Shown here: piece after piece, positions 6,343 to 6,573 of the stretch
How the letters are laid out: each line of letters starts with the position of its first letter
Numbering within the stretch: the first letter of the stretch is position 1
NCBI GenBank assembly: GCA_002385465.1
Contig: DGDN01000005.1
Span: 2,319 to 8,891 of the forward strand
Length of the DNA: 6,573 nt
Source of the DNA: Candidatus Fermentithermobacillaceae bacterium UBA3951
Lineage (GTDB): Bacteria > Bacillota > Sulfobacillia > Fermentithermobacillales > Fermentithermobacillaceae
Direction of reading: 5' to 3'
Notes under the pieces: model-generated
The model's input: only the letters and a program-made list of their open reading frames with translations
What the model was told of the DNA's origin: nothing
The model's database searches: none
Program-made: the position numbers and the translations under genes

Positions 6343-6573
6343 GTGGCGGAGCAAGAACGGCTGCTTACAGGCGCAACTGACAATAGCGGAGTGGAACGCC
6401 CAGAGCGTTTCAAGCTCACAAGAGAGCATATCGACAGGGTTAGGGGTATTGAGGGGTTTCCCATCGCCAAGGACGAAGACATAATCAGTCTTTCCGATCC
6501 GCCATACTACACCGCTTGCCCCAATCCGTTCATTGAAGACTTCATCAAGAAGCACGGCAAGCCCTATGACCCG
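6343..6573 (+). CDS. BREX type 3 adenine-specific DNA methyltransferase, N-terminal part (3' end outside window)
   Basis: The first 77 codons of a gene cut by the right edge. It starts at GTG 6343, 35 bases after brxC, behind a strong GGAGG. The frame contains RFKLTREHIDRV (22-33), EGFPIAKDEDII (37-48) and then SDPPYYTACPNPF (51-63). DPPY (52-55) is catalytic motif IV of amino-methyltransferases, the form usual in N6-adenine enzymes. Having motif IV this close to the N-terminus implies that the AdoMet-binding motif I comes later, as in the beta-type order. The surrounding sequence matches, as I recall it, methyltransferases of BREX type 3 (called PglXI). The role would be marking host DNA at the BREX site and taking part in exclusion of phage DNA. 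A methyltransferase after brxC agrees with the type 3 order. The motif I region, target recognition domain and full length are not visible. Confidence 0.82.
   Translation, partial: MAEQERLLTGATDNSGVERPERFKLTREHIDRVRGIEGFPIAKDEDIISLSDPPYYTACPNPFIEDFIKKHGKPYDP

Noticed and set aside
5794..6555. Long open frame of 253 codons on the - strand across the end of brxC and the start of the methyltransferase gene
   Set aside because: The product is very rich in Ser, Arg and Cys with no recognisable motif, and it lies opposite two well-supported + strand genes.
1..6573. CRISPR array, tRNA, rRNA, insertion sequence or attachment site
   Set aside because: No regularly spaced direct repeats, no tRNA- or rRNA-like sequence, no transposase or integrase reading frame and no terminal inverted repeats were seen on either strand.

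Overview
The window holds part of a bacterial defence island. All supported genes lie on the + strand: the 3' end of a large helicase gene (open at the left edge), a small P-loop gene that matches brxF, a large P-loop ATPase gene that matches the BREX type 3 brxC (DUF6079-type), and the first 77 codons of a DNA methyltransferase gene (cut by the right edge). The order brxF-brxC-methyltransferase is the known start of a BREX type 3 operon. In described systems it is followed by a helicase (brxHII), pglZ and brxA, which would lie beyond the right edge.

Layout: 1-1968 is the helicase C-terminal part, with RecA2 motif IV near the left edge and motifs V and VI about 420 residues later. 1969-2110 is a 142-base gap with no gene; it and the preceding stop codon hold three hairpin-forming inverted repeats. 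2111-2608 is brxF, 2639-6307 is brxC, and 6343-6573 is the start of the methyltransferase. The gaps from brxF onward are 30 and 35 bases, each with a good Shine-Dalgarno sequence, which fits one transcript.

Working model: the methyltransferase marks host DNA, while BrxC, BrxF and the later phosphatase-like PglZ act with it to block phage DNA. This model comes from knowledge of BREX, not from this sequence. What stands out is the helicase directly upstream. It is not obviously the standard brxHII, and its second RecA-like domain is split by a long insertion with an acidic repeat linker. It may be an added module of this BREX variant or a neighbouring defence gene.

Organism: moderately GC-rich DNA, strong GGAGG-type ribosome sites, a GTG start and frequent AGG/AGA arginine codons. 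These suit a bacterium, perhaps a GC-rich Firmicute or a related thermophile, but the window does not settle the taxon. All family names rest on recognising motifs and family sequence patterns by eye; no search was run.
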